DNA from: SIG307 sp045596385
GTDB lineage: Bacteria; Bacillota; Clostridia; Lachnospirales; Lachnospiraceae
NCBI GenBank assembly: GCA_045596385.1
Contig: JAZOCC010000023.1
Span: forward strand, 61,072-125,071
Direction: 5' to 3'
Length of the DNA stretch: 64,000 nucleotides
Positions 33,784-41,710 of this stretch are shown here, one piece after another; the stretch's first letter is position 1; every line of letters starts with the position of its first letter. Below the pieces are notes generated by a model, which saw only the letters and a program-made list of their open reading frames with translations, was not told where the DNA came from and searched no databases. The translations under genes were made by a program, and so were the position numbers.

Positions 33784-35313
33784 ATGAGTAAGAAGACAAC
33801 GGTTCTGATGATTTTGGACGGCTACGGCGTAGAAAACAAGGCAGAGGGTAATGCAATTGCTCTTGCAAAGAAGCCGAATATGGATAAGCTGACCTCCATG
33901 TATCCGACGGTACAGGGTGAGGCAAGCGGCTTGTTTGTAGGTCTTCCGGACGGACAGATGGGTAACTCCGAGGTAGGACATACCAACATGGGCGCAGGAA
34001 GAATCGTATACCAGATGTTAGTTAAGATTTCCAAGTCCATTAAGGATGGTGACTTCTTTGAGAATAAGGCTCTTGTAGCTGCAATGGAAAACTGCAAGAA
34101 GAACGGTTCCGCACTTCATTTAATGGGACTTCTTTCTCCGGGCGGTGTTCACAGCCATATGGAGCATTTATACGGATGTGTTGAGATGGCAAAGAAGAAC
34201 GGCCTTGATAAAGTATACGTTCACTGCTTCCTTGACGGACGTGATGTTCCGCCGTCTTCTGCAGCAGAGTATATGGAAGAAGCTGCAGCGAAGCTTGCTG
34301 AAATCGGTGTAGGTAAGATTGCAACCATCGCAGGTCGTTTCTATGCAATGGACCGTGATAACGCTTGGGATCGTGTAGAAAAGGCATACAATGCCCTTGT
34401 ATTCGGTGAGGGTGTAGAAGAGAAGGACCCGGTTGAGGCAGTAAAGAACTCTTATGCAAACGGTGTAACCGACGAGTTCATGCTTCCGACCGTAATCGAG
34501 AAGGACGGCATGATCAAGGCAGACGACAGTGTAGTATTCTTCAACTTCCGTCCGGACCGTGCAAGACAGATTACGAGAGCATTTGTTGATCCGGATTTCG
34601 CAGGCTTTACCAGAAAGAACGGTTACTTTGAGACTACTTTCGTATGTATGGCACAGTACGATGCAGAGATGCCGAACGTACTTGTTGCATTCCCGCCGGA
34701 AGAACTTACTATGACTTTCGGTGAATATCTTGCAAAGAACGGTAAGACCCAGCTTCGTCTGGCTGAGACCCAGAAGTACGCACACGTTACCTTCTTCTTC
34801 AACGGCGGTGAAGAGAAGCAGTTTGAGGGCGAGGACAGAATCCTTGTTAATTCCCCGAAGGTAGCTACCTTCGATATGCAGCCGGAGATGAGTGCTTATG
34901 AGGTTGCGGATAATCTGGTGGAGGCAATTAAGTCCGAGAAGTATGATGTTATCGTTGTAAACTTCGCAAATCCGGACATGGTAGGCCACACCGGTATTAT
35001 GGAAGCTGCGGTAAAGGCAATCGAAGCAGTGGATGAGTGTGTAGGTAAGGCTTACGATGCGCTGATGGAAAAGAACGGTCAGATGTTCATTTGTGCGGAC
35101 CACGGCAATGCAGAGAAGCTTATTGATACCGACGGTTCTCCGTTTACCGCACATACCACCAACCCGGTTCCGTTCATTCTCGTAAATTATGATGAAGCTT
35201 ATACGCTTCGTGAAGGTGGTTGTCTTGCGGATATCGTTCCGACCTTAATCGAAATGATGGGTATGGAGCAGCCGAAGGAAATGACCGGTAAGTCTCTTTT
35301 AATCAAGAAATAA
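33784..35313 (+). CDS. gpmI: 2,3-bisphosphoglycerate-independent phosphoglycerate mutase
   Basis: Interconverts 3- and 2-phosphoglycerate in glycolysis, using two Mn2+ ions. The 509-residue product shows metal-binding LMILDGYG, the phosphorylated Ser in MGNSEVGHTNMGAGR, the phosphotransferase HCFLDGRDVPPSS and RFYAMDRDN, and the C-terminal ICADHGNAEKL / HTTNPVPF. ATG at 33784 has AAAGGAG upstream; the longer frame adds 13 residues. Highly biased codon use with Pro almost only as CCG. Confidence 0.97.
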   Translation: MSKKTTVLMILDGYGVENKAEGNAIALAKKPNMDKLTSMYPTVQGEASGLFVGLPDGQMGNSEVGHTNMGAGRIVYQMLVKISKSIKDGDFFENKALVAAMENCKKNGSALHLMGLLSPGGVHSHMEHLYGCVEMAKKNGLDKVYVHCFLDGRDVPPSSAAEYMEEAAAKLAEIGVGKIATIAGRFYAMDRDNAWDRVEKAYNALVFGEGVEEKDPVEAVKNSYANGVTDEFMLPTVIEKDGMIKADDSVVFFNFRPDRARQITRAFVDPDFAGFTRKNGYFETTFVCMAQYDAEMPNVLVAFPPEELTMTFGEYLAKNGKTQLRLAETQKYAHVTFFFNGGEEKQFEGEDRILVNSPKVATFDMQPEMSAYEVADNLVEAIKSEKYDVIVVNFANPDMVGHTGIMEAAVKAIEAVDECVGKAYDALMEKNGQMFICADHGNAEKLIDTDGSPFTAHTTNPVPFILVNYDEAYTLREGGCLADIVPTLIEMMGMEQPKEMTGKSLLIKK

Positions 35314-35365
35314 GAGTAGAAGTACAAAAAAGTACGGGAAATTCTAACAATTTGAAAAATAACTC

Positions 35366-35394
35366 TTTACAAAGAGGACAAAATCTTTTATAAT
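35366..35394 (+). promoter_or_regulatory. Promoter of secG
   Basis: TTTACA (35366-35371), a 17-base spacer and consensus TATAAT (35389-35394), 55 bases before the GTG start. Confidence 0.75.
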
Positions 35395-35449
35395 GAGATT
35401 TGCGTTATTCTTTGAAAAAGGAAAATTCTCGGTATTGGAGGTGTGATAA

Positions 35450-35686
35450 GTGGATACATTAAGAATTATCGTGACAGCATTATATGTGGTGATTTGTATC
35501 GCATTAGTAATCGTGGTTATCATGCAGGAAGGTAAGTCCGCAGGACTGGGCGCTATCAGCGGTATGGCGGATACTTACTGGGGTAAGAATAAGGGTCGTT
35601 CCATTGAAGGTAAGTTGGAGCTTGCTACTAAGATTCTTGCCGTATTATTCATCGTAATATCTCTTGTATTGAATATGAAGTGGTAA
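35450..35686 (+). CDS. secG: Preprotein translocase subunit SecG
   Basis: A 78-residue two-helix membrane protein of the SecYEG channel. Helix one is about residues 3-22 (IIVTALYVVICIALVIVVI), followed by the family motif QEGKSAGLGAISG and YWGKNKGRS, and helix two (ATKILAVLFIVISLVLN). GTG start at 35450, with GGAGG 14 bases upstream. It precedes rnr and smpB, the common Bacillota order secG-rnr-smpB, although a terminator and a hairpin region lie between secG and rnr here. Confidence 0.95.
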   Translation: MDTLRIIVTALYVVICIALVIVVIMQEGKSAGLGAISGMADTYWGKNKGRSIEGKLELATKILAVLFIVISLVLNMKW

Positions 35687-35701
35687 TACAAACGAGCTTG
35701 A

Positions 35702-35740
35702 AACCCGAAGGACACTGCGAGACGCTGTTCTTCGGGTTCT
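35702..35740 (+). terminator. Terminator after secG
   Basis: AACCCGAAG (35702-35710) / CTTCGGGTT (35730-35738) stem followed by CTTTC; possibly partial readthrough to rnr. Confidence 0.65.
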
Positions 35741-35741
35741 T

Positions 35742-35777
35742 TCATTTATCGTGAATTGTAAAATTCACGATAAATGA
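35742..35777. repeat. Perfect 16-base inverted repeat
   Basis: TCATTTATCGTGAATT (35742-35757) and its exact reverse complement at 35762-35777, separated by four bases. AT-rich stem with no T tract directly after it, so not a typical terminator. Confidence 0.8.
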
Positions 35778-35798
35778 AAAAAATGCTCCGCATGGATG

Positions 35799-35867
35799 CG
35801 CACTCGTGCGATTGGAAGATGTCGCAAGCGACCGCACTGGTTGCTGGAGTTCCGCAAGAGGAACTCC
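35799..35867. repeat. Cluster of tiny hairpins in the rnr leader
   Basis: Three consecutive stems with short loops: CGCA/TGCG (35799-35810), GTCG/CGAC (35821-35832) and GGAGTTCC/GGAACTCC (35846-35867, six-base loop). The last ends 26 bases before the rnr start codon and 17 bases before its AAAGGAG. Confidence 0.55.
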
Positions 35868-35893
35868 ATTGTATGGTTTAGCAAAGGAGTTAT

Positions 35894-38038
35894 ATGACGG
35901 AAAAAGAATTAAAGAAGCGGAAAGAGCAGATTTTGAAGTTTATGAAGGAGCCGGGATATGTGCCGATGCGAAAGCGGGATATCGCGGCGTTATTTCGCGT
36001 GCCTGCGGAAGCAAAGGATGAGCTTACCTATATTTTGGAGTTGTTGCTTCAGGACGGAAGCGTGACGATGGATACCAGAGGCCGTTATCATGTGGAGGAT
36101 GCTTTGGTATTACAGGGAGAGTTCCGGGGCACGTCCCGTGACTTCGGATTTTTATCTCCCGAGGACGGCAGTGGGGATATTTATATCGAAGGAGGCTCTA
36201 CCCTTGGTGCATTAAACGGAGATATCGTTCAGGCGGTGATTTTTGAAGATAACGGAAGATATGCCGGGAAAAGCCGTGTAGGCAGAGTGGTAAAGATTGT
36301 AAAACGTGCCAATGAGTATGTGGTGGGTACGTTTTTTAAGAAAAAGGATTACGGTTTTGTGGTGGCGGAGGACAAGCGCCTGGGCAGCGACATTTTTATC
36401 GACAGCCGCTATACAAAGGGGGCGGTCAGCGGCCACAAGGTAGCGGTACAGATTACGGATTTCGGTAACGGCAAGCAGAATCCCATGGGAAAGATTGTGG
36501 AGATTCTCGGTCATATCAACGACCCGGGGAGTGATATTGTAACGGTGCTTCGTGCTTTCGGTATTCCGGAGACATTCCCGGAGGAGGTAATGCAGGCGAC
36601 GGAAACCGTACCGGAGACAATCACCGAAAAGGAATGTGCCGGTCGTCTGGATTTGCGGGACGAAGTGATGATTACCATTGACGGCGAGGACGCGAAGGAT
36701 TTGGACGATGCGGTTTCCTTGCGGAAAACTGACCACGGTTACGTGCTGGGCGTGCATATTGCGGATGTGACGGAGTATGTAAGGGAAGGCAGTGTGCTTG
36801 ATTTAGAGGCAAAGAAGCGGGGAACAAGTGTGTATCTGATTAACCGGGTGGTACCGATGTTGCCGCACCGGCTCTCCAACGGCATTTGTTCTTTAAATGC
36901 GGGTGAGGACAGACTGGCGCTTAGCTGTATTATGGAGCTTACGGAAGACGGTACCATTGTGGGGCATCGTCTGGCGGAAAGTGTGATTCATGTAAACCGC
37001 AGAACCTCTTACACGGAGGTGGCAGGGATTTTGGCTGCCGCGGAAGAAAAGAAGGCCGGGATGGAAACGGAATACGGTGAGATTTACGGGATGATTCTTG
37101 AGATGGCAAAGGTGTCCAGGATGCTGCGGGAAAAAAGAAAAGCCAGGGGTGCCATTGATTTTGATTTCCCGGAAAGTAAGATTATCCTTGATGAGTCCGG
37201 CAGACCGGCGGAAATTAAGCCTTACGAGCGGAACGATGCTACCCGGATGATTGAGGATTTTATGCTGGCGGCAAACGAGACTGTGGCAGAAGATTTCTTC
37301 TGGCAGGAGATTCCGTTTGTGTATCGTGTACACGAGAGTCCGGACGAAGAAAAGATTAAGCGGCTCGGTATTTTGATTCAGAATTTCGGCTATAATTTAC
37401 GCGGGTCTAAAAATGCGCCGCATCCGAAGGTATTGCAGGCACTTTTGGAAAAGTCCGACGGAAGTCCGGAGGAAGCGTTGATTGCGCGTCTGACCCTGCG
37501 CTCCATGAAGCAGGCGAAGTATATGGTGGATTGCGAAGGGCATTTCGGTCTGGCAACCAAGTATTATTGCCACTTTACCTCTCCGATTCGAAGATACCCG
37601 GATTTGCAGATTCACCGGATTATTAAGGAAAATCTCCGAGGAGAATTGGATGAGCGAAGAAGAGGACATTACAGCAGTATTCTTCCGGAGGTGGCACAGC
37701 ATTCCTCCAAGACCGAGCGTACCGCGGAGGAAGCGGAGCGTGAGCTTGAGAAGATGAAAAAGTGTGAATATGCCGAGGAGCATCTGGGCGAGGAAGCGGA
37801 AGGAATTATTTCCGGAATTACCAATTACGGAATGTATGTGGAGCTTCCGAATACGGTGGAAGGTATGGTACGTCTGGCGGATGTTACGGATGATTATTAC
37901 CAGTTTGACGAGGAAAATTATCGTTTGGTGGGAGAGAGAACTTATCGGGAATTTCAATTGGGCCAAACCGTAAAAATTATGATACACAGGGTGGATAAAT
38001 TGTTAAAGACTATTGATTTTTTACTTGTTTCGGAGTAA
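35894..38038 (+). CDS. rnr: Ribonuclease R
   Basis: A 714-residue 3'-5' exoribonuclease of the RNB family that degrades structured RNA and acts with tmRNA-SmpB. Order: N-terminal helix-turn-helix-like region (residues 1-60), two cold-shock domains (about 70-220), the RNB catalytic domain with ITIDGEDAKDLDDAVSL (acidic metal ligands) and FPESKIILDESGRP, HFTSPIRRYPDLQIHR, and a C-terminal S1 domain (GIISGITNYGMYVELP). AAAGGAG precedes the ATG. smpB follows after 31 bases. Confidence 0.96.
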   Translation: MTEKELKKRKEQILKFMKEPGYVPMRKRDIAALFRVPAEAKDELTYILELLLQDGSVTMDTRGRYHVEDALVLQGEFRGTSRDFGFLSPEDGSGDIYIEGGSTLGALNGDIVQAVIFEDNGRYAGKSRVGRVVKIVKRANEYVVGTFFKKKDYGFVVAEDKRLGSDIFIDSRYTKGAVSGHKVAVQITDFGNGKQNPMGKIVEILGHINDPGSDIVTVLRAFGIPETFPEEVMQATETVPETITEKECAGRLDLRDEVMITIDGEDAKDLDDAVSLRKTDHGYVLGVHIADVTEYVREGSVLDLEAKKRGTSVYLINRVVPMLPHRLSNGICSLNAGEDRLALSCIMELTEDGTIVGHRLAESVIHVNRRTSYTEVAGILAAAEEKKAGMETEYGEIYGMILEMAKVSRMLREKRKARGAIDFDFPESKIILDESGRPAEIKPYERNDATRMIEDFMLAANETVAEDFFWQEIPFVYRVHESPDEEKIKRLGILIQNFGYNLRGSKNAPHPKVLQALLEKSDGSPEEALIARLTLRSMKQAKYMVDCEGHFGLATKYYCHFTSPIRRYPDLQIHRIIKENLRGELDERRRGHYSSILPEVAQHSSKTERTAEEAERELEKMKKCEYAEEHLGEEAEGIISGITNYGMYVELPNTVEGMVRLADVTDDYYQFDEENYRLVGERTYREFQLGQTVKIMIHRVDKLLKTIDFLLVSE

Positions 38039-38069
38039 ACTGAAAGTAGTGATAACTAAGGGGATAGAT

Positions 38070-38543
38070 ATGGCAGAAAAGAAACAGGCTGTCAAGTTGA
38101 TAGCAAATAATAAAAAAGCATATTTCGATTATTTTATCGAGGACAAATATGAGGCCGGAATCGAACTCTTCGGTACGGAAGTAAAGTCGCTTCGTATGGG
38201 GAAGTGCAGTATCAAGGAGTCCTTTATCCGGATTGAGCGTGGTGAGGTGTATGTATACGGCATGCATATCAGTCCTTATGAAAAGGGAAACATTTTCAAT
38301 AAGGACCCGATGCGTATACGGAAGCTTTTGCTACACAAACGTGAGATAATGAAGCTTTCCGGCGAGATTGCGCAGAAGGGATATACGCTGGTACCGCTGT
38401 CCGTTTATTTAAAGGGCAGTTTGGTAAAAGTGGAAATCGGACTGGCAAAGGGTAAGAAACTCTATGACAAGCGGGAGACTCTGGCAAAGAAGGATCAGAG
38501 AAGAGAAGCGGAAAAAGAGTTCAAGATACGGAATTTGAAGTAG
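38070..38543 (+). CDS. smpB: SsrA-binding protein SmpB
   Basis: A 157-residue partner of tmRNA in rescue of stalled ribosomes. Motifs: NKKAYFDYFIEDKYEAGIEL, GTEVKSLR, KCSIKESFI, HISPYEKGNIFN, RKLLLHKREI and the basic tail KKLYDKRETLAKKD. ATG at 38070 follows AGGGGAT; the longer frame adds 19 residues overlapping the end of rnr. No tmRNA gene follows it in this window. Confidence 0.97.
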   Translation: MAEKKQAVKLIANNKKAYFDYFIEDKYEAGIELFGTEVKSLRMGKCSIKESFIRIERGEVYVYGMHISPYEKGNIFNKDPMRIRKLLLHKREIMKLSGEIAQKGYTLVPLSVYLKGSLVKVEIGLAKGKKLYDKRETLAKKDQRREAEKEFKIRNLK

Positions 38544-38586
38544 CAAGTCGGATGAAGTATGGGTTTACAAAGGAGGAGGTTGTTCG

Positions 38587-39666
38587 ATGAAAAGAGTTAA
38601 AACCGCACTTTTGGTACCTGGAATGGTGATAGCGAAGGACGTGCATAATGCCAGTAATATTCTGGTTATGGGTAAGAATACGGTATTGACGGATGACAGT
38701 ATTACAAAGCTTGCGTTCCACAGTATTTACTCCGTGTACATTAAAGATGATGTTGTGGAAGTTCAGAAGCCGTCCTATGAGCGTACCTATACACCGTCCA
38801 AGATTAAGGAGACTCCGGAGTTTAAGGCCTTCAAGGAGAGCTATGACCGGGAGGTTGAAAATCTGGAGATTACCTTCAACGATATCATTACACTGCAGTC
38901 CAAGAAGATCGGTATTTCCGAGCTTTGTCAGAAGGCAACCGCTATGCTGGATGATACCAGAAGCGGTATTCATGTGTTTGATATCCTGCATAATCTCCGT
39001 GACTATGATGACAGTACCTTCAATCATTGTATGAATGTGGCGCTGATTTGTAATGTGTTTGCGGACTGGATGCATATGTCCGCCATGGAGAAGGAAATCG
39101 CTACTGTATCGGGATTGCTTCATGATATCGGAAAGCTTCGTATTCCGGAGCGCATTGTGAAGAAGGCAGCCCGGCTGACCGATGAGGAGTTTGACCTGAT
39201 TAAGACTCATCCGATGGAGGGCTACAATATTTTATTTGAGTCCCGCTTTATTTCCGGTATTCAGAACGCCGCTCTGATGCATCATGAGCGTTCGGACGGT
39301 TCCGGATACCCGTTGGGCTTAAAGGGGGCACAGATTGATAAGTATGCAAAGATGGTAGCGATTGCGGATGTATATGATGCCATGACCGCTGCAAGAGTAT
39401 ACCGGGGGGCGATTTGTCCGTTTAAGGTTATCGAGATGTTTGAGCAGGAAGGTCTCAGTTTATTTGATCCGGAATATCTGCTTGTATTTATGGAGAACAT
39501 TGTACAGACCTATATTAAGAACTGGGTTCGCTTAAGCAACGGCAAAGAGGGCGAGATTGTTATGTTGAATAAACAGAAGCTTTCCAGACCGGTTATTTTG
39601 TGCGGAACCGAGTTTATTAACCTGGCAGACCACCCGGAGATTACCATTGAACAGGTTATGATCTAA
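38587..39666 (+). CDS. HD-GYP domain protein, probable c-di-GMP phosphodiesterase
   Basis: A 359-residue cytosolic protein. Residues 1 to about 130 are a DUF3391-like N-terminal region. The HD-GYP domain spans about 135-330: HD pair in LLHDIGKLRIPERI (His179-Asp180), LIKTHPMEGY, and HHERSDGSGYPLGLKG (about 232-247) holding the GYP motif, then IADVYDAMTA. The C-terminal 50 residues are a small beta region. AGGAGG precedes the ATG. Such proteins hydrolyse c-di-GMP or c-GAMP (family knowledge). Confidence 0.9.
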   Translation: MKRVKTALLVPGMVIAKDVHNASNILVMGKNTVLTDDSITKLAFHSIYSVYIKDDVVEVQKPSYERTYTPSKIKETPEFKAFKESYDREVENLEITFNDIITLQSKKIGISELCQKATAMLDDTRSGIHVFDILHNLRDYDDSTFNHCMNVALICNVFADWMHMSAMEKEIATVSGLLHDIGKLRIPERIVKKAARLTDEEFDLIKTHPMEGYNILFESRFISGIQNAALMHHERSDGSGYPLGLKGAQIDKYAKMVAIADVYDAMTAARVYRGAICPFKVIEMFEQEGLSLFDPEYLLVFMENIVQTYIKNWVRLSNGKEGEIVMLNKQKLSRPVILCGTEFINLADHPEITIEQVMI

Positions 39667-39683
39667 GTTTTTTTCGAAAGGGC

Positions 39684-39712
39684 TTTACTTTTTAGAAAGT
39701 ATATGATATAAT
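39684..39712 (+). promoter_or_regulatory. Promoter of rpsO
   Basis: TTTACT (39684-39689), a 17-base spacer and consensus TATAAT (39707-39712), giving a leader of about 90 bases. Confidence 0.7.
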
Positions 39713-39730
39713 TTAGAAGCTTTCGGGCAA

Positions 39731-39779
39731 GCCGCCGCTCAGAGGACGGATACTCCAACCACCTTTCTTAGTGGCAGGC
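39731..39779 (+). promoter_or_regulatory. Structured leader of rpsO, possible S15 autoregulation site
   Basis: GCCGCC (39731-39736) can pair with GGC-A-GGC (39773-39779) with one bulged A, while an alternative stem CCAC (39759-39762) / GTGG (39771-39774) uses the same 3' bases. Two exclusive folds 15-20 bases before AGGAGG are the kind of arrangement through which ribosomal protein S15 represses its own translation in other bacteria. Confidence 0.4.
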
Positions 39780-39808
39780 GATTATAATATTATTAGGAGG
39801 TTGCTATT

Positions 39809-40075
39809 ATGATTAGCAAGGAAAAGAAGGCTGAGATTATCGCAGCATACGGAAGAAATGCAAACGACACCGGATCTCCGGAGGTTCAGATTGCAATTCT
39901 TACCGCAAGAATCAACGAGCTCACCGAGCACTTAAAGGTTAACCAGAAGGATCACCACTCTCGTCGTGGTCTCTTAAAGATGGTTGGTCAGAGACGCGGT
40001 ATGTTAGAGTACTTAAAGAAGAACGATCTTGAGGGATATCGTTCTTTGATCGAGCGTTTGGGCTTAAGAAAGTAG
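39809..40075 (+). CDS. rpsO: 30S ribosomal protein S15
   Basis: An 88-residue rRNA-binding protein of the small subunit. Signature NDTGSPEVQIAILTARINELTEHLK, then KDHHSRRGLLKMVGQRRGMLEYLKK, ending RSLIERLGLRK. AGGAGG lies upstream. It has its own promoter, leader and terminator. pnp, its neighbour in many bacteria, is 11 kb away here. Confidence 0.98.
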   Translation: MISKEKKAEIIAAYGRNANDTGSPEVQIAILTARINELTEHLKVNQKDHHSRRGLLKMVGQRRGMLEYLKKNDLEGYRSLIERLGLRK

Positions 40076-40094
40076 TATTCAGAGGAAAAGAGGG

Positions 40095-40128
40095 AACAGG
40101 ACATCTTCGAAAGAGGATGTCCTGTTTT
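40095..40128 (+). terminator. Terminator after rpsO
   Basis: Eleven-base stem AACAGGACATC (40095-40105) / GATGTCCTGTT (40116-40126) followed by TT. Confidence 0.85.
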
Positions 40129-40146
40129 GTGTGAAGGGAAAAATAA

Positions 40147-40167
40147 ACGGGGCTGCGACAGCCCCGT
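40147..40167 (-). terminator. Terminator after pyrI
   Basis: Nine-base stem ACGGGGCTG/CAGCCCCGT with loop CGA; on the minus strand it runs into TTTATTTTT. Confidence 0.8.
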
Positions 40168-40172
40168 AGTCA

Positions 40173-40598
40173 TCAGTCTTTCTTAAACTTTTGTTCGCAG
40201 TACTCGCAACGGTACACACCCTTTGTGCGGTCCGTTAACTTAAAGCGGTGAGGAAGTTCCTGCTCGATGGAGGTGATGCACCGCGGATTCTTACAGAGGA
40301 TGATGTTGGTAACACGCTCCGGTAAGTTCAGCTTTCTCTTTTCGGCAATGACGCCGTCTTTGATGATATTAATGGTAATGTTCGGGTCAATCACACCCAG
40401 CACATCAAAGTCGAAATCGGAATATCCTTCGATTTTGATGATGTCCTTCTTTCCCATTACGTTACTTTTAGCATTTTTAATAATGGCAACGGTGGCGTCG
40501 GACTTGTCCAACTCCAGGTAGTGGTAAATGTCCATGGCGCAACCTGCTACGATATGATCCATAACAACACCGTTCTGAATTCCTCCGATATTTAACAT
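40173..40598 (-). CDS. pyrI: Aspartate carbamoyltransferase regulatory subunit
   Basis: A 141-residue regulatory chain that binds nucleotides (ATP, CTP) and a structural Zn2+. The N-terminal allosteric domain shows GCAMDIYHYLELDKSD; the C-terminal zinc domain carries four cysteines, CKNPRC and CEYC. Starts 24 bases after pyrB, forming the classic pyrBI pair, which implies a class B hetero-dodecameric ATCase with feedback control. Confidence 0.96.
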   Translation of the reverse strand: MLNIGGIQNGVVMDHIVAGCAMDIYHYLELDKSDATVAIIKNAKSNVMGKKDIIKIEGYSDFDFDVLGVIDPNITINIIKDGVIAEKRKLNLPERVTNIILCKNPRCITSIEQELPHRFKLTDRTKGVYRCEYCEQKFKKD

Positions 40599-40622
40599 GG
40601 GTTTTCTCCTTTCTGCGTATGA

Positions 40623-41543
40623 CTAATCCAATTTGATTCCCAACAATGTCATAATGAGTGCCATGCGGACATAGACACCGAAGTTGGCCTGTTCAAAGTA
40701 AACGGCACGCGGGTCGTCGTCCACGTCGGTGGAAATCTCGTTCACACGCGGAAGCGGGTGGAGCACCAGCATGTCCTCCTTTGCCAGTTGCATTTTCTGC
40801 TTATCTAAAATAAAGGTATCTTTTAAGCGGATGTAATCCTCTTCGTTGAAGAAACGCTCCTTCTGGACACGGGTCATGTACAAAATATCAAGCTCCGGAA
40901 GGGCAGCCTCAAGATTCGTAGTCTCCTCATACGGAATATTCATAGCATCTAAGGTCTCTTCCTTTAAGTAAGCCGGTACCTGCAGTTCCTTCGGCGAAAT
41001 CAGTACAAACTTCGTATTTGGGTAGCGTACCATGGCATTGATGAGAGAATGTACGGTACGGCCGAATTTTAAGTCACCGCAGAAGCCGATGGTAAGACCG
41101 TCTAAATGTCCCTTTAAGCTCTTAATGGTAAGCAGGTCGGTTAAGGTCTGGGTCGGATGGTTGTGACCGCCGTCGCCGGCATTGATGACCGGGATGGAAG
41201 AGTGCATGGATGCAACTAACGGTGCCCCCTCCTTCGGATGACGCATGGCGCAGATGTCTGCATAGAAGGACATCACGCGAATCGTATCCGCTACACTTTC
41301 TCCCTTTGCCGCAGAAGACGAATCGGCAGAAGAAAAACCAAGAACACTACCTCCGAGATTCAGCATCGCTGCTTCAAAACTGAGACGGGTACGTGTACTT
41401 GGTTCGTAAAATAAAGTCGCTAATTTCTTGCCGGCACAACAATGGGAATACTTCTCCGGAGCGGAATAAATATCCTGTGCAAGGTCGAGCAAATCGGAAA
41501 GCTCGTCCGGCGATAAATCTAACGGGCTGATTAAATGTTTCAT
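40623..41543 (-). CDS. pyrB: Aspartate carbamoyltransferase catalytic subunit
   Basis: Condenses carbamoyl phosphate with aspartate, the second step of pyrimidine synthesis. The 306-residue product has the carbamoyl-phosphate motif FYEPSTRTRLSFE, DGGHNHPTQTL, the FCGDLKFGRTVHSL segment and HPLPRVNEI. ATG at 41543 has GGAGG upstream; the ORF start four codons earlier is part of that ribosome site. A near-consensus promoter lies 47 bases upstream; no attenuator is obvious. Confidence 0.97.
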   Translation of the reverse strand: MKHLISPLDLSPDELSDLLDLAQDIYSAPEKYSHCCAGKKLATLFYEPSTRTRLSFEAAMLNLGGSVLGFSSADSSSAAKGESVADTIRVMSFYADICAMRHPKEGAPLVASMHSSIPVINAGDGGHNHPTQTLTDLLTIKSLKGHLDGLTIGFCGDLKFGRTVHSLINAMVRYPNTKFVLISPKELQVPAYLKEETLDAMNIPYEETTNLEAALPELDILYMTRVQKERFFNEEDYIRLKDTFILDKQKMQLAKEDMLVLHPLPRVNEISTDVDDDPRAVYFEQANFGVYVRMALIMTLLGIKLD

Positions 41544-41589
41544 AGATACCTCCATAAGTCATAGTGATTGTGAAGTTATAGTTTCACTT

Positions 41590-41618
41590 ATTATACAGTA
41601 TTACATAGTCTTTGACAA
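41590..41618 (-). promoter_or_regulatory. Promoter of pyrBI
   Basis: On the minus strand TTGTCA (41618-41613), a 17-base spacer and consensus TATAAT (41595-41590). Confidence 0.8.
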
Positions 41619-41653
41619 GACCTAAATAGTTCCAATTCATACTTTTTTGACAG

Positions 41654-41687
41654 AAAAGGAGCGGTCCCTGTTGGGGCCGCTCTTTTC
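41654..41687 (-). terminator. Terminator after uxaC
   Basis: Stem GAGCGG (41659-41664) / CCGCTC (41677-41682), extended by further G-C pairs around the loop, with T runs at both ends; on the minus strand it closes the uxaC transcript before pyrB. Confidence 0.75.
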
Positions 41688-41710
41688 GAGAGAAGGTATA
41701 TTTACAAAAC

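Noticed and set aside
34168..35154. A 328-residue open frame antisense to gpmI
   Set aside because: Lies wholly inside a conserved glycolytic gene; its product is Cys/Leu-rich with no domain.
38544..38586. tmRNA gene after smpB
   Set aside because: Only 43 bases separate smpB from the HD-GYP gene, and no tRNA-like ends were seen.
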